A stretch of DNA of 14,279 bases from JBJXGF01 sp046153015 (GTDB lineage Bacteria > Actinomycetota > Acidimicrobiia > Acidimicrobiales > CAIXPF01). The stretch covers positions 1 through 14,279 of the forward strand of contig JBJXGF010000196.1 of NCBI GenBank assembly GCA_046153015.1, read 5' to 3'. The position numbers and the translations under genes were made by a program. A model generated the notes under the pieces. It ran no database searches. It was not told the origin of the DNA and saw only the letters and a list, made by a program, of their open reading frames with translations. Shown one piece after another: positions 6,901-13,159 of the stretch (positions are counted from its first letter, which is position 1; each line of letters opens with the position of its first letter).

Positions 6901-7048
6901 GACAACCGGTCGCAGAATTGCCCGTTTCGACCGCAAAGAGCGGCGAACGCGGGGCGCAGCGAAGCGCGAATCGAGCCTCGGTTGACCGCACGGTCGGTGG
7001 ACGCCAACCATCCCGAAATCGTCGCGATCCATTGCCGTTCTTGACCGA

Positions 7049-7064
7049 GGGCGCGGCCGCGCCC
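7049..7064. repeat. Perfect 16-bp palindrome upstream of the ThDP-enzyme gene
   Basis: GGGCGCGGCCGCGCCC is its own reverse complement. It ends 7 bp before the candidate -10 box (7072), so a protein bound here would cover the -35 region. In DNA this rich in G and C such a palindrome can also arise by chance. Confidence 0.45.
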
Positions 7065-7071
7065 CGCGCGC

Positions 7072-7084
7072 TACGGTGCGGCCC
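7072..7084 (+). promoter_or_regulatory. Candidate leaderless promoter of the ThDP-enzyme gene
   Basis: TACGGT (7072-7077) lies 7 nt before GTG 7085, the classic spacing for a transcript that begins on its start codon. No SD precedes GTG 7076, GTG 7085 or ATG 7094. A TTGACC at 7041-7046 is 25 nt away, too far for a normal -35 box. Confidence 0.45.
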
Positions 7085-8725
7085 GTGCCTTCCATGACCG
7101 GCGGTGAAGCCGTCGCCGCCACCCTCGAAGCGCTCGGCGTGACCCACGTGTTCGGCATCGTGAGCGTCCACAACCTGCCGACCTACGAGGCGCTGACCCG
7201 CCGGGGCCGCATCACGGTCGTGCGCTGCCGCCACGAGCAGGGCGCCACGCACGCCGCCGACGGGCTGGCCCGCGCCACCGGCGGGCTCGGCGTGGTTCTC
7301 ACCAGCACCGGGCCCGGCGCGGTCAACGCCATGGCCGGCCTGTACGAGGCGCAGTTCGGCTCCTCGCCCGTGCTGATGATCACCGGCCAGATCGAGTCGC
7401 GCTTCCTCGGCAAGGGCAAGGGCTTCGTGCACGAGGCCGAGCGCCAGGTGGAGATGCTGCGCACGGTGACCCGTCGCGCCGAGAGCGTGCGGCGCACCGA
7501 GGACATCGGCTGGGTGCTCACGATGGTGGCCGACGACGTGCGGACCGGCCGGCCCCAGCCCGGCGCGGTCGAGATCCCCATCGACCTGCAGTACGCCGCG
7601 GCCGAGGTCGAGATCCCGGCCGCGCACCCGGTGGCGCCGCTCACCCCCGACGCCGACGCGCTGGCCCGCGCCGCCGAGCTGCTCGAGGAGGCGGCTCGCC
7701 CGCTGATCTGGGCCGGCGGCGGGGTGATCTCGGCCGGCGCCTCGGCCGAGCTCACCGCGCTGGCGGAGAAGATCCAGGCGCCGGTGCTCACCTCGATCGA
7801 GGGCCGCGGCTCGCTGCCCGAGGACCATCCGCTCTGCCTCGGGCCCCGCACCGACCGCACGACGATGAGCCAGGTGATCGCCGACGCCGACGTGGTGCTC
7901 GCCGTCGGGACCCGCTTCCAGAACTACGCCACCCGGGTCTGGCAGGTGCGCATCCCGGGGGCGTTGATCCACCTCGACGCCGACCCGTCGGTGATCGGGC
8001 GCAACTACCCGGCCGACGCGCCAGTGGTGGGCGACGCCCGGGTCGGCCTGGCCGGCCTCCTCGCTGCGGTGAGCGCCAAGCGCGGCGACCCCGGCTACCT
8101 GGAGGCGGCGGCCAAGGCCCTCGAGGCCGACCTCGAGCAGTCCTGGATCGAGACCGGCCCCGACCACCGCTCGGTCGTGGGCATCGTGCGCCGGCTGCTG
8201 CCCCGCGACGGGATCGTGGTGCGCGACTCGACCGTGCCCAACTACATCTGGGGCAACCGGGTGCTGCCGATCCTCGAGCCCCGGACCGCCATCCGCCCCT
8301 CGTCGGTGGCGATCGGCCCCGGCGTGCCGCTGGCCCTCGGCGCCGCGGTCGGCACGGGCCGGCGCACGATCGTCATCCAGGGCGACGGCGGGCTGCAGCT
8401 CTCGATCGGCGAGCTGGCCACGATCGCCGAGTACCAGCTGCCCGTCGTGGTGTGCGTGTTCAACGACCGCGGCTACGGCGTGCTGCGCATCATCGAGGAC
8501 GCGGTGATGGAGCGCCGCTTCGGCGTCGACCTGCACACGCCGGACTTCGTGAAGGTGGCCGAGGGCATGGGCCTCGCCGCCGAGGCGGTCAAGGGCGTGA
8601 GCGCGTTCGAGGCGGCGTTCGCCCGCGCCCTCGAGCGGCCCGGGCCCACGCTGCTCGACATCGACCAGGAGTCGCTGGCGCCGCTGTCGTTCCCGCTGCC
8701 CGCCCACCAGCGGCGTCGGGCCTGA
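7085..8725 (+). CDS. Thiamine-diphosphate-dependent enzyme, acetolactate synthase-like
   Basis: A three-domain ThDP enzyme of the acetolactate synthase / 2-oxoacid decarboxylase superfamily; substrate unknown. Seen: 546 residues from GTG 7085 (ATG 7094 is possible). The PYR domain has VFGIVSVHNLP and the cofactor-activating Glu51 in RHEQGA, then TSTGPGAVNAMAGLYEA. The central Rossmann domain has PLIWAGGGV and LAVGTRFQNYATRVW. The PP domain has the Mg-ThDP motif starting GDGG (433-436) and ending at Asn460 (VCVFNDRGYG). The FAD-site sequence usual in true acetolactate synthase is not seen, and no IlvN subunit gene is adjacent; the benzoylformate decarboxylase serine and histidine also appear absent (VHNLP and VLTSTG at those places). 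Single gene, divergent from the globin, convergent with the trp operon. Confidence 0.85.
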   Translation: MPSMTGGEAVAATLEALGVTHVFGIVSVHNLPTYEALTRRGRITVVRCRHEQGATHAADGLARATGGLGVVLTSTGPGAVNAMAGLYEAQFGSSPVLMITGQIESRFLGKGKGFVHEAERQVEMLRTVTRRAESVRRTEDIGWVLTMVADDVRTGRPQPGAVEIPIDLQYAAAEVEIPAAHPVAPLTPDADALARAAELLEEAARPLIWAGGGVISAGASAELTALAEKIQAPVLTSIEGRGSLPEDHPLCLGPRTDRTTMSQVIADADVVLAVGTRFQNYATRVWQVRIPGALIHLDADPSVIGRNYPADAPVVGDARVGLAGLLAAVSAKRGDPGYLEAAAKALEADLEQSWIETGPDHRSVVGIVRRLLPRDGIVVRDSTVPNYIWGNRVLPILEPRTAIRPSSVAIGPGVPLALGAAVGTGRRTIVIQGDGGLQLSIGELATIAEYQLPVVVCVFNDRGYGVLRIIEDAVMERRFGVDLHTPDFVKVAEGMGLAAEAVKGVSAFEAAFARALERPGPTLLDIDQESLAPLSFPLPAHQRRRA

Positions 8726-8729
8726 CCTC

Positions 8730-9119
8730 TCAGCGGGTGCGGCGCTCGCCGCCCACCCCGGAATAGACCGACATCGTGCTCCCCCAGCGCCGGCTCGCCC
8801 AGTCGGCGTCTCGGGCATGGGCGTGGAAATGCGTGGGGATCTGGCGCATCACCCGATCGAGGCGGAACCCGTCCGGGCCGAAGCGGGCGGCGCCGGCCTC
8901 GGCCAGGCGGGCCAGCATGTGGGCCACGTGCAGCTCGGGCGGCTCGGTCCCGTGGCCGTTCCACACCACCATCGGCGTGTCGCAGATCTCGCAGTCGGCC
9001 ACCCAGCAGATGTCGTCCTCGTGGTACCAGTGCGTATACCGCTCGGCGTCGCACAGCTCGCAGCCCGGCTCGAGGACCGCGCCGATGAAACGCGCCAGCG
9101 GCGGCGTGTCGGCGCTCAT
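8730..9119 (-). CDS. Small Cys/His-rich protein, possibly a divergent histidine-triad protein
   Basis: Not recognised with certainty. Seen: 129 residues with CELC (Cys20, Cys23), Cys38 and CEIC (Cys43, Cys46), then PMVVWNGHGTEPPE, and near the end PTHFHAHARD with His97, His99 and His101. Paired CxxC motifs suggest a bound zinc. The H-F-H-A-H-A-R order matches the H-x-H-x-H-x-x signature of HIT nucleotide hydrolases/transferases, and the CxxC start, P-x-V-x-x-x-x-H segment and C-terminal triad follow the HIT layout and size. That assignment is inference. ATG 9119 overlaps the trpA stop (ATGA), so it is the last gene of the trp operon and probably coupled to trpA. Its stop lies 4 nt from the convergent ThDP-enzyme stop. 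Confidence 0.7.
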   Translation of the reverse strand: MSADTPPLARFIGAVLEPGCELCDAERYTHWYHEDDICWVADCEICDTPMVVWNGHGTEPPELHVAHMLARLAEAGAARFGPDGFRLDRVMRQIPTHFHAHARDADWASRRWGSTMSVYSGVGGERRTR

Positions 9120-9931
9120 GCTCCGGCCTCTCCCGCCCGGGCCGGCGCCGCGTGGTCGAGCCCGGCGCGCAGCTCGGCCACGAACGCGGCGGCGGCCTCG
9201 GGGCCGCCGCCCTCGAGCAGGCGGCGCACGAGGGCCGAGCCCACGATCACGCCGTCGCTTACCCGGCTCACCTCCGCCGCCTGCTCGGCGCTCGACACGC
9301 CGATGCCCACCAGCACCGGCTTGTCGGTGAGCGCCTTCAACCGGGACGCGATGCGCGTGGCGCTGGCCGCCAGCAAGCTCCGCTCGCCGGTGACGCCGAG
9401 CAGGCCCACGCCGTACACGAAGCCCCGCGCCCGCTCGCAGATGCGCGTGAGCCGAGCGTCGTCGGCGGTGGGCGCGGCGAGCAGCACGGTCTCGACGCCG
9501 GCCGCGTCGGCCGCTGCGCACCACGGGCCCGCCTCCTCGAGGGGCAGATCGGGGACGATCGCCCCGGCGACGCCGGCGTCGGCCAGCCCGGCGGCGAAGC
9601 GCTCGTGCCCGAAGCGGTAAACCAGGTTGTAGTAGGTCATCACCACGAGCGGCACGCCGGCGTCGAGCCCGGCCAGCTCGTCGAGCAGGCTGGGCGGGGT
9701 CACCCCCCGCGCCAGCGCCCGGCTCGACGCCTCCTGGATGACCGGCCCGTCCATCACCGGGTCGGAGAACGGCAGCCCGATCTCGATGGCGTCGGCGCCG
9801 GCCGCCGCCACCGCCCGCACCGCGGTCGTCCATTCCTCGTCGAGCCCGCCGGTCACGTACGGCACGAGCAGCTTCGCCCCCTCCGCCCGCCGCCGCCGCA
9901 GCGCCGCCTCGAGCACTCCGATGGTGCTCAT
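9116..9931 (-). CDS. trpA: Tryptophan synthase alpha subunit
   Basis: Cleaves indole-3-glycerol phosphate to indole and glyceraldehyde-3-phosphate, passing indole to TrpB through an internal tunnel. Seen: 271 residues, TIM barrel. Catalytic Glu50 is in AIEIGLPFSDP and Asp61 in PVMDGPVIQ; VVMTYYN, GLLGVTGER, VGIGVSS and the phosphate-binding VGSALV follow as in the family. Its ATG overlaps the stop of an 18-residue mini-ORF that duplicates the trpB tail, and AGGTGG in that mini-ORF serves as SD. Its own stop overlaps the ATG of the next small gene. The C-terminus is Ala-rich and unremarkable. Confidence 0.96.
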   Translation of the reverse strand: MSTIGVLEAALRRRRAEGAKLLVPYVTGGLDEEWTTAVRAVAAAGADAIEIGLPFSDPVMDGPVIQEASSRALARGVTPPSLLDELAGLDAGVPLVVMTYYNLVYRFGHERFAAGLADAGVAGAIVPDLPLEEAGPWCAAADAAGVETVLLAAPTADDARLTRICERARGFVYGVGLLGVTGERSLLAASATRIASRLKALTDKPVLVGIGVSSAEQAAEVSRVSDGVIVGSALVRRLLEGGGPEAAAAFVAELRAGLDHAAPARAGEAGA

Positions 9932-9984
9932 ACGGCGCCACCTCGGCTCAGGATCTCCTGAACTTGGGCGACGACTGCGTTCAT
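9928..9984 (-). CDS. Mini-ORF 2 between trpB and trpA
   Basis: ATG 9984 to TGA 9928-9930, encoding MNAVVAQVQEILSRGGAV. The last 14 residues copy the C-terminus of TrpB. The start overlaps the stop of mini-ORF 1 and the stop overlaps the trpA ATG, both as ATGA. It differs from the trpB tail at two bases (CAA for CAG, GTT for GTC), both silent. Function unknown; it may be only a by-product of tandem duplication that keeps ribosomes moving into trpA. Confidence 0.45.
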   Translation of the reverse strand: MNAVVAQVQEILSRGGAV

Positions 9985-10079
9985 ACGGCGCCGCCTCGGC
10001 TCAGGATCTCCTGGACCTGGGCGACGACTGCGTTCATACGGCGCCACCTCGGCTCAGGATCTCCTGGACCTGGGCGACG
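9931..10079. repeat. 53-bp tandem repeat, about 2.8 copies, at the trpB/trpA junction
   Basis: Copies lie at 9931-9983 and 9984-10036 (full, 53 bp) and 10037-10079 (43 bp, the true 3' end of trpB). Full copies differ at three positions; the trpB copy differs from the nearer copy at one position and from the farther at two. Each unit carries the last 14 codons of trpB, an SD-like AGGTGG/AGGCGG and the ATGA stop-start overlap. The period is not a multiple of three, because each junction steps back by one base. Confidence 0.95.
9981..10037 (-). CDS. Mini-ORF 1 between trpB and trpA
   Basis: ATG 10037 to TGA 9981-9983, encoding the same 18-residue peptide as mini-ORF 2, MNAVVAQVQEILSRGGAV. Its ATG overlaps the trpB stop as ATGA, and its stop overlaps the start of mini-ORF 2. 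It differs from the trpB tail by one silent base (GGC for GGT). AGGTGG at the end of trpB, 6 nt before the ATG, is its SD. Confidence 0.45.
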   Translation of the reverse strand: MNAVVAQVQEILSRGGAV

Positions 10080-11224
10080 TCTTTGTCGCCGCGGCCGGAG
10101 AGGTTGACGAGGACGGTCCGGCCGGCGAGCTCGGCGCGGGCTCGGCTCACCCACGCGAGGGCGTGGGCCGGTTCGAGGGCGGGGATGATGCCCTCGGTGC
10201 GCGACAGCAGCGCGAACGCGTCGAGCACCTCCTCGTCGGTCACCGCCTCGTAACGGGCCCGGCCGATCTCGGCGAGGTGCGAGTGCTCGGGGCCCACCCC
10301 CGGGTAGTCCAGCCCCGCCGACACCGAGTGAGCCTCGAGCACCTGGCCGAACTCGTCCTGGAGCAGGTACGACAGCGAGCCGTGCACCACGCCGGGCACG
10401 CCCCGCCCCACGGCGGCGCCCCCGGCGGGCTCGACGCCCACGAGGGCCACGCCGGGCAGGTCGACGAAGCCGGAGAAGATCCCGATGGCGTTGGACCCGC
10501 CGCCGACGCAGGCGACCACCACGTCGGGGTCGGCGCCGGTGAGGGCCCGGCACTGCTCGCGGGCCTCGTCGCCGATCACCCGGTGCAGCTCGCGGATCAT
10601 CCACGGGTACGGGTGCGGCCCCATCACCGAGCCCAGGCAGTAGTGCGCCGTCTCCACCTCGGCCACCCAGGCCCGCAGCGCGTCGTTCACCGCGTCCTTC
10701 AGCGTGCGGCTCCCCGAACGGACGGGCACCACCTCGGCGCCGAGCAGACGCATGCGGAACACGTTGAGCGCCTGGCGTTCGGTGTCGAGCTCGCCCATGT
10801 ACACCGTGCAGGACAGCCCGAGCAGCGCGGCCGCGGTGGCGGTGGCCACGCCGTGCTGACCGGCGCCGGTCTCGGCGATGAGCCGCCGCTTGCCCATCCG
10901 CACCGCCAGCAGCGCCTGGCCCAGCACGTTGTTGATCTTGTGCGAGCCGGTGTGGTTCAGGTCCTCCCGCTTGAGCAGCAGACGCAGACCGAGCTGTTCG
11001 GACAGCCGCCGGCACTCGGACAGCAGCGACGGACGGCCGGCGTAGTCGCGCAGCAGACGCTCGTAGTCGGCCCGAAAGGACGCGTCGGCCCAGGCCTCGG
11101 TGAAGGCCGCTTCGAGCTCCTGGCAGGCCGGGATCAGCGTCTCGGGCACGAACCGGCCGCCGAAACGGCCGAAGCGGCCCTCGGCGGAGGGCGGCCCCAT
11201 GAGCGAGCGGTCGGCGGCGGGCAT
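10034..11224 (-). CDS. trpB: Tryptophan synthase beta subunit (canonical TrpB1)
   Basis: PLP enzyme that joins indole from TrpA with L-serine to give tryptophan. Seen: 396 residues. RFGRFGGRFVPETL is the canonical N-terminus, PLP lysine Lys96 is in HTGSHKINN, catalytic Glu118 in AETGAGQHG, phosphate-binding GGGSN at 241-245, and GRGDKD near the end. These mark the TrpB1 class that pairs with TrpA. ATG 11224 has only a weak purine-rich upstream region; a second in-frame ATG at codon 9 is possible. It lies 21 nt after trpF. Its 3' end is the source of the 53-bp repeat, and its TGA overlaps the ATG of mini-ORF 1. Confidence 0.96.
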   Translation of the reverse strand: MPAADRSLMGPPSAEGRFGRFGGRFVPETLIPACQELEAAFTEAWADASFRADYERLLRDYAGRPSLLSECRRLSEQLGLRLLLKREDLNHTGSHKINNVLGQALLAVRMGKRRLIAETGAGQHGVATATAAALLGLSCTVYMGELDTERQALNVFRMRLLGAEVVPVRSGSRTLKDAVNDALRAWVAEVETAHYCLGSVMGPHPYPWMIRELHRVIGDEAREQCRALTGADPDVVVACVGGGSNAIGIFSGFVDLPGVALVGVEPAGGAAVGRGVPGVVHGSLSYLLQDEFGQVLEAHSVSAGLDYPGVGPEHSHLAEIGRARYEAVTDEEVLDAFALLSRTEGIIPALEPAHALAWVSRARAELAGRTVLVNLSGRGDKDVAQVQEILSRGGAV

Positions 11225-11245
11225 GGGCCCAGTGTCGCCGCCGCC

Positions 11246-11902
11246 CTAGTCCCGCTGCCAGTCGAATGGCGCGTCGGGCGCCGGCGAACGGTAGCGGCGG
11301 GGCTCGGCCGCCCGGGCGTTGGTGACGAAGGCCCGCACCTTGCGGGCGTCCTTGCGGCCGGGGCCGGCCTCGACCCCGCTCGACACGTCGACCCCCCAGG
11401 GCCGCACCCGGGCGATAGCGTCGGCCACGTTGTCCGGGGTGAGCCCGCCGGCCAGGATGACCCGGCCCGCCATCGGGGCGCCCTCGGCCAGCGACCAGTC
11501 GAACACCTCGCCCGAACCCGGGATCGGCGAGTCGATCAGCACCGCGTCGGCGTCGTAGTCCTCCACCCGGTCGAGGGCGAGCGAGCCGGCGGCGAACCCC
11601 TTGATGACCGACGAGACCCGCTCGCGCACCCAGGCGGTCTCCTCGGCGCTCTCGTGGCCGTGGAGCTGCGCGCACTGCAGGTTGGCGGCGTGCACGATCT
11701 CCACCACCCGGCTCGGCGCCTCGTCGCGGAACACGCCGACGGTGAGGATCTCCTTCGGGAGCCGCACCGCGATGTCGCGGGCCACAATCGGCGCCACCTG
11801 ACGCGTCGAGGGCGCGAACACGAAGCCCACCGCGTCGGCGCCCATCGCCACGGCCAGCAGCGCGTCGTCCTCGTTCGTGATGCCGCAGATCTTCACGAAC
11901 AT
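11246..11902 (-). CDS. trpF: Phosphoribosylanthranilate isomerase
   Basis: Amadori isomerisation of N-(5-phosphoribosyl)anthranilate to CdRP, the step before TrpC. Seen: 218 residues, TIM barrel. The general base Cys6 is in KICGIT and the general acid Asp124 in VLIDS; the phosphate-binding segments ILAGGLTPDNV and GVDVSSGVEAGPGRKD are intact. Beyond ~200 it has a short polar C-terminal tail (EPRRYRSPAPDAPFDWQRD). ATG 11902 follows the trpB2 stop by 6 nt with only a weak SD, so translation is probably coupled to trpB2. Bacteria with the bifunctional PriA lack trpF; its presence here means HisA can be a dedicated histidine enzyme. Confidence 0.95.
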   Translation of the reverse strand: MFVKICGITNEDDALLAVAMGADAVGFVFAPSTRQVAPIVARDIAVRLPKEILTVGVFRDEAPSRVVEIVHAANLQCAQLHGHESAEETAWVRERVSSVIKGFAAGSLALDRVEDYDADAVLIDSPIPGSGEVFDWSLAEGAPMAGRVILAGGLTPDNVADAIARVRPWGVDVSSGVEAGPGRKDARKVRAFVTNARAAEPRRYRSPAPDAPFDWQRD

Positions 11903-11908
11903 CCCGGG

Positions 11909-13159
11909 CTAGTCCATCAGCCGGCCGTTGAGGTGCTCGTCGTAGGCGGCGAGGTCGAGCAGGCCGTGCCCCGAGTAGTTGAACAGGATGACCCGCTCCC
12001 GGCCCTCCTCCTTGGCGGCGAGCGCCTCGTCGATCGCGGCGCGCACCGCGTGGGCGGTCTCCGGCGCCGGGACCTTGCCCTCGGCCCGGGCGAACTGCAT
12101 GGCCGCCTCGAACACCTTGCCCTGCGGGTAGGCCACGGCCTCCATCCGGCCGTCCTTCACCAGGCGGGACACGATGGGCGAGTCCCCGTGGTAGCGCAGC
12201 CCGCCGGCGTGGATCGGCGGCGGCTGGAAGTCGTGGCCCAGCGTGTACATCTGGATGAGCGGGGTCAGCTCGGCCGTGTCGCCGAAGTCGTAGTCGAAGC
12301 GGCCCTCGGTGAGAGTCGGGCACGAGGAGGGCTCCACCGCCATCAGCCGCACCGACGCGTCCTCGTAGAACGGGAACGCGATCCCGCCGAGGTTCGAGCC
12401 GCCGCCGCAGGGGGCGATCACCACGTCGGGCAGGCGCTCCCCAGCCGCGTCGAGCTGGCGGCGGGCCTCGAGGCCGATCACGGTCTGGTGGAGCAGCACG
12501 TGGTTGAGCACCGAGCCGAGGCTGTAATGGGTGTCGGGGCGGGGCGCGGCGTCTCGCACCGCGTCGGAGATGGCCGAGCCGAGCGAGCCGGGCGCCGCCG
12601 GGTCGTCCACCGGGGACGGCGCCACCGACGCGCCCCAGAGCTGCATCAGCACCTTGCGGTACGGCTTGGACTCGAAGCTGGTGCGGACCATGTACACCAT
12701 GCACTCGAGGTCGAACTGGGCGCAGGAGAACGCGAGGGCCGTGCCCCACTGGCCGGCGCCGGTCTCGGTGGTGAGCCGGCGCACGCCGTCGGCCTTGTTG
12801 TAGTACGCCTGCGCGACGGCGGTGTTCGGCTTGTGGGAGCCGGCCGGCGAGACCGACTCGTCCTTGTAGTAGATGCGGGCCGGGGTCCCGAGGGCCGCCT
12901 CGAGGCGGGCGGCGCGCACGAGCGGCGTGGGCCGCCACAGCCGCAGGATGTCGAGCACCGGGCCGGGCACGTCGATCCACGGCTCGGCCGACATCTCCTG
13001 GGCGATCAGCGCCATCGGGAACAGCGGCGCCAGGTCGTCGGGGCCGATCGGCTGGCGGGTGCCGGGGTGCAGCGGCGGCTCGAGCGGCGTGGCCAGCCGC
13101 GGCAGGATGTTGTACCAGGCGGAGGGCGTCTCGGCCGGGGGCAAGGTCCAGCGAGTCAT
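11909..13159 (-). CDS. trpB2: TrpB2-type tryptophan synthase beta chain
   Basis: PLP-dependent TrpB-like enzyme of the second class. Seen: 416 residues. TrpB2 marks are the N-terminal AWYNILPRL with PPLHPGT, PLP lysine Lys110 in SPAGSHKPNTAVAQAYYNK, Glu132 in TETGAGQWG (TrpB1 has GQHG), YSLGSVLNHVLLHQTVIG, Cys251 before GGGSN (252-256), and YTLGHDFQPPPIHAGGLRYHG. The stretch before PGSLG (SPVDDPAA, ~182-189) is shorter than I expect for the family. ATG 13159 overlaps the trpC stop (ATGA), with AGAGG 9 nt upstream. Known of the family: many TrpB2 proteins do not bind TrpA well, and some archaeal ones use O-phosphoserine. Here it sits between trpC and trpF, so indole salvage or an alternative synthase are the main options. 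Confidence 0.93.
   Translation of the reverse strand: MTRWTLPPAETPSAWYNILPRLATPLEPPLHPGTRQPIGPDDLAPLFPMALIAQEMSAEPWIDVPGPVLDILRLWRPTPLVRAARLEAALGTPARIYYKDESVSPAGSHKPNTAVAQAYYNKADGVRRLTTETGAGQWGTALAFSCAQFDLECMVYMVRTSFESKPYRKVLMQLWGASVAPSPVDDPAAPGSLGSAISDAVRDAAPRPDTHYSLGSVLNHVLLHQTVIGLEARRQLDAAGERLPDVVIAPCGGGSNLGGIAFPFYEDASVRLMAVEPSSCPTLTEGRFDYDFGDTAELTPLIQMYTLGHDFQPPPIHAGGLRYHGDSPIVSRLVKDGRMEAVAYPQGKVFEAAMQFARAEGKVPAPETAHAVRAAIDEALAAKEEGRERVILFNYSGHGLLDLAAYDEHLNGRLMD

Noticed and set aside
9931..10079. CRISPR array
   Set aside because: The repeats are directly adjacent without spacers and encode the end of trpB.
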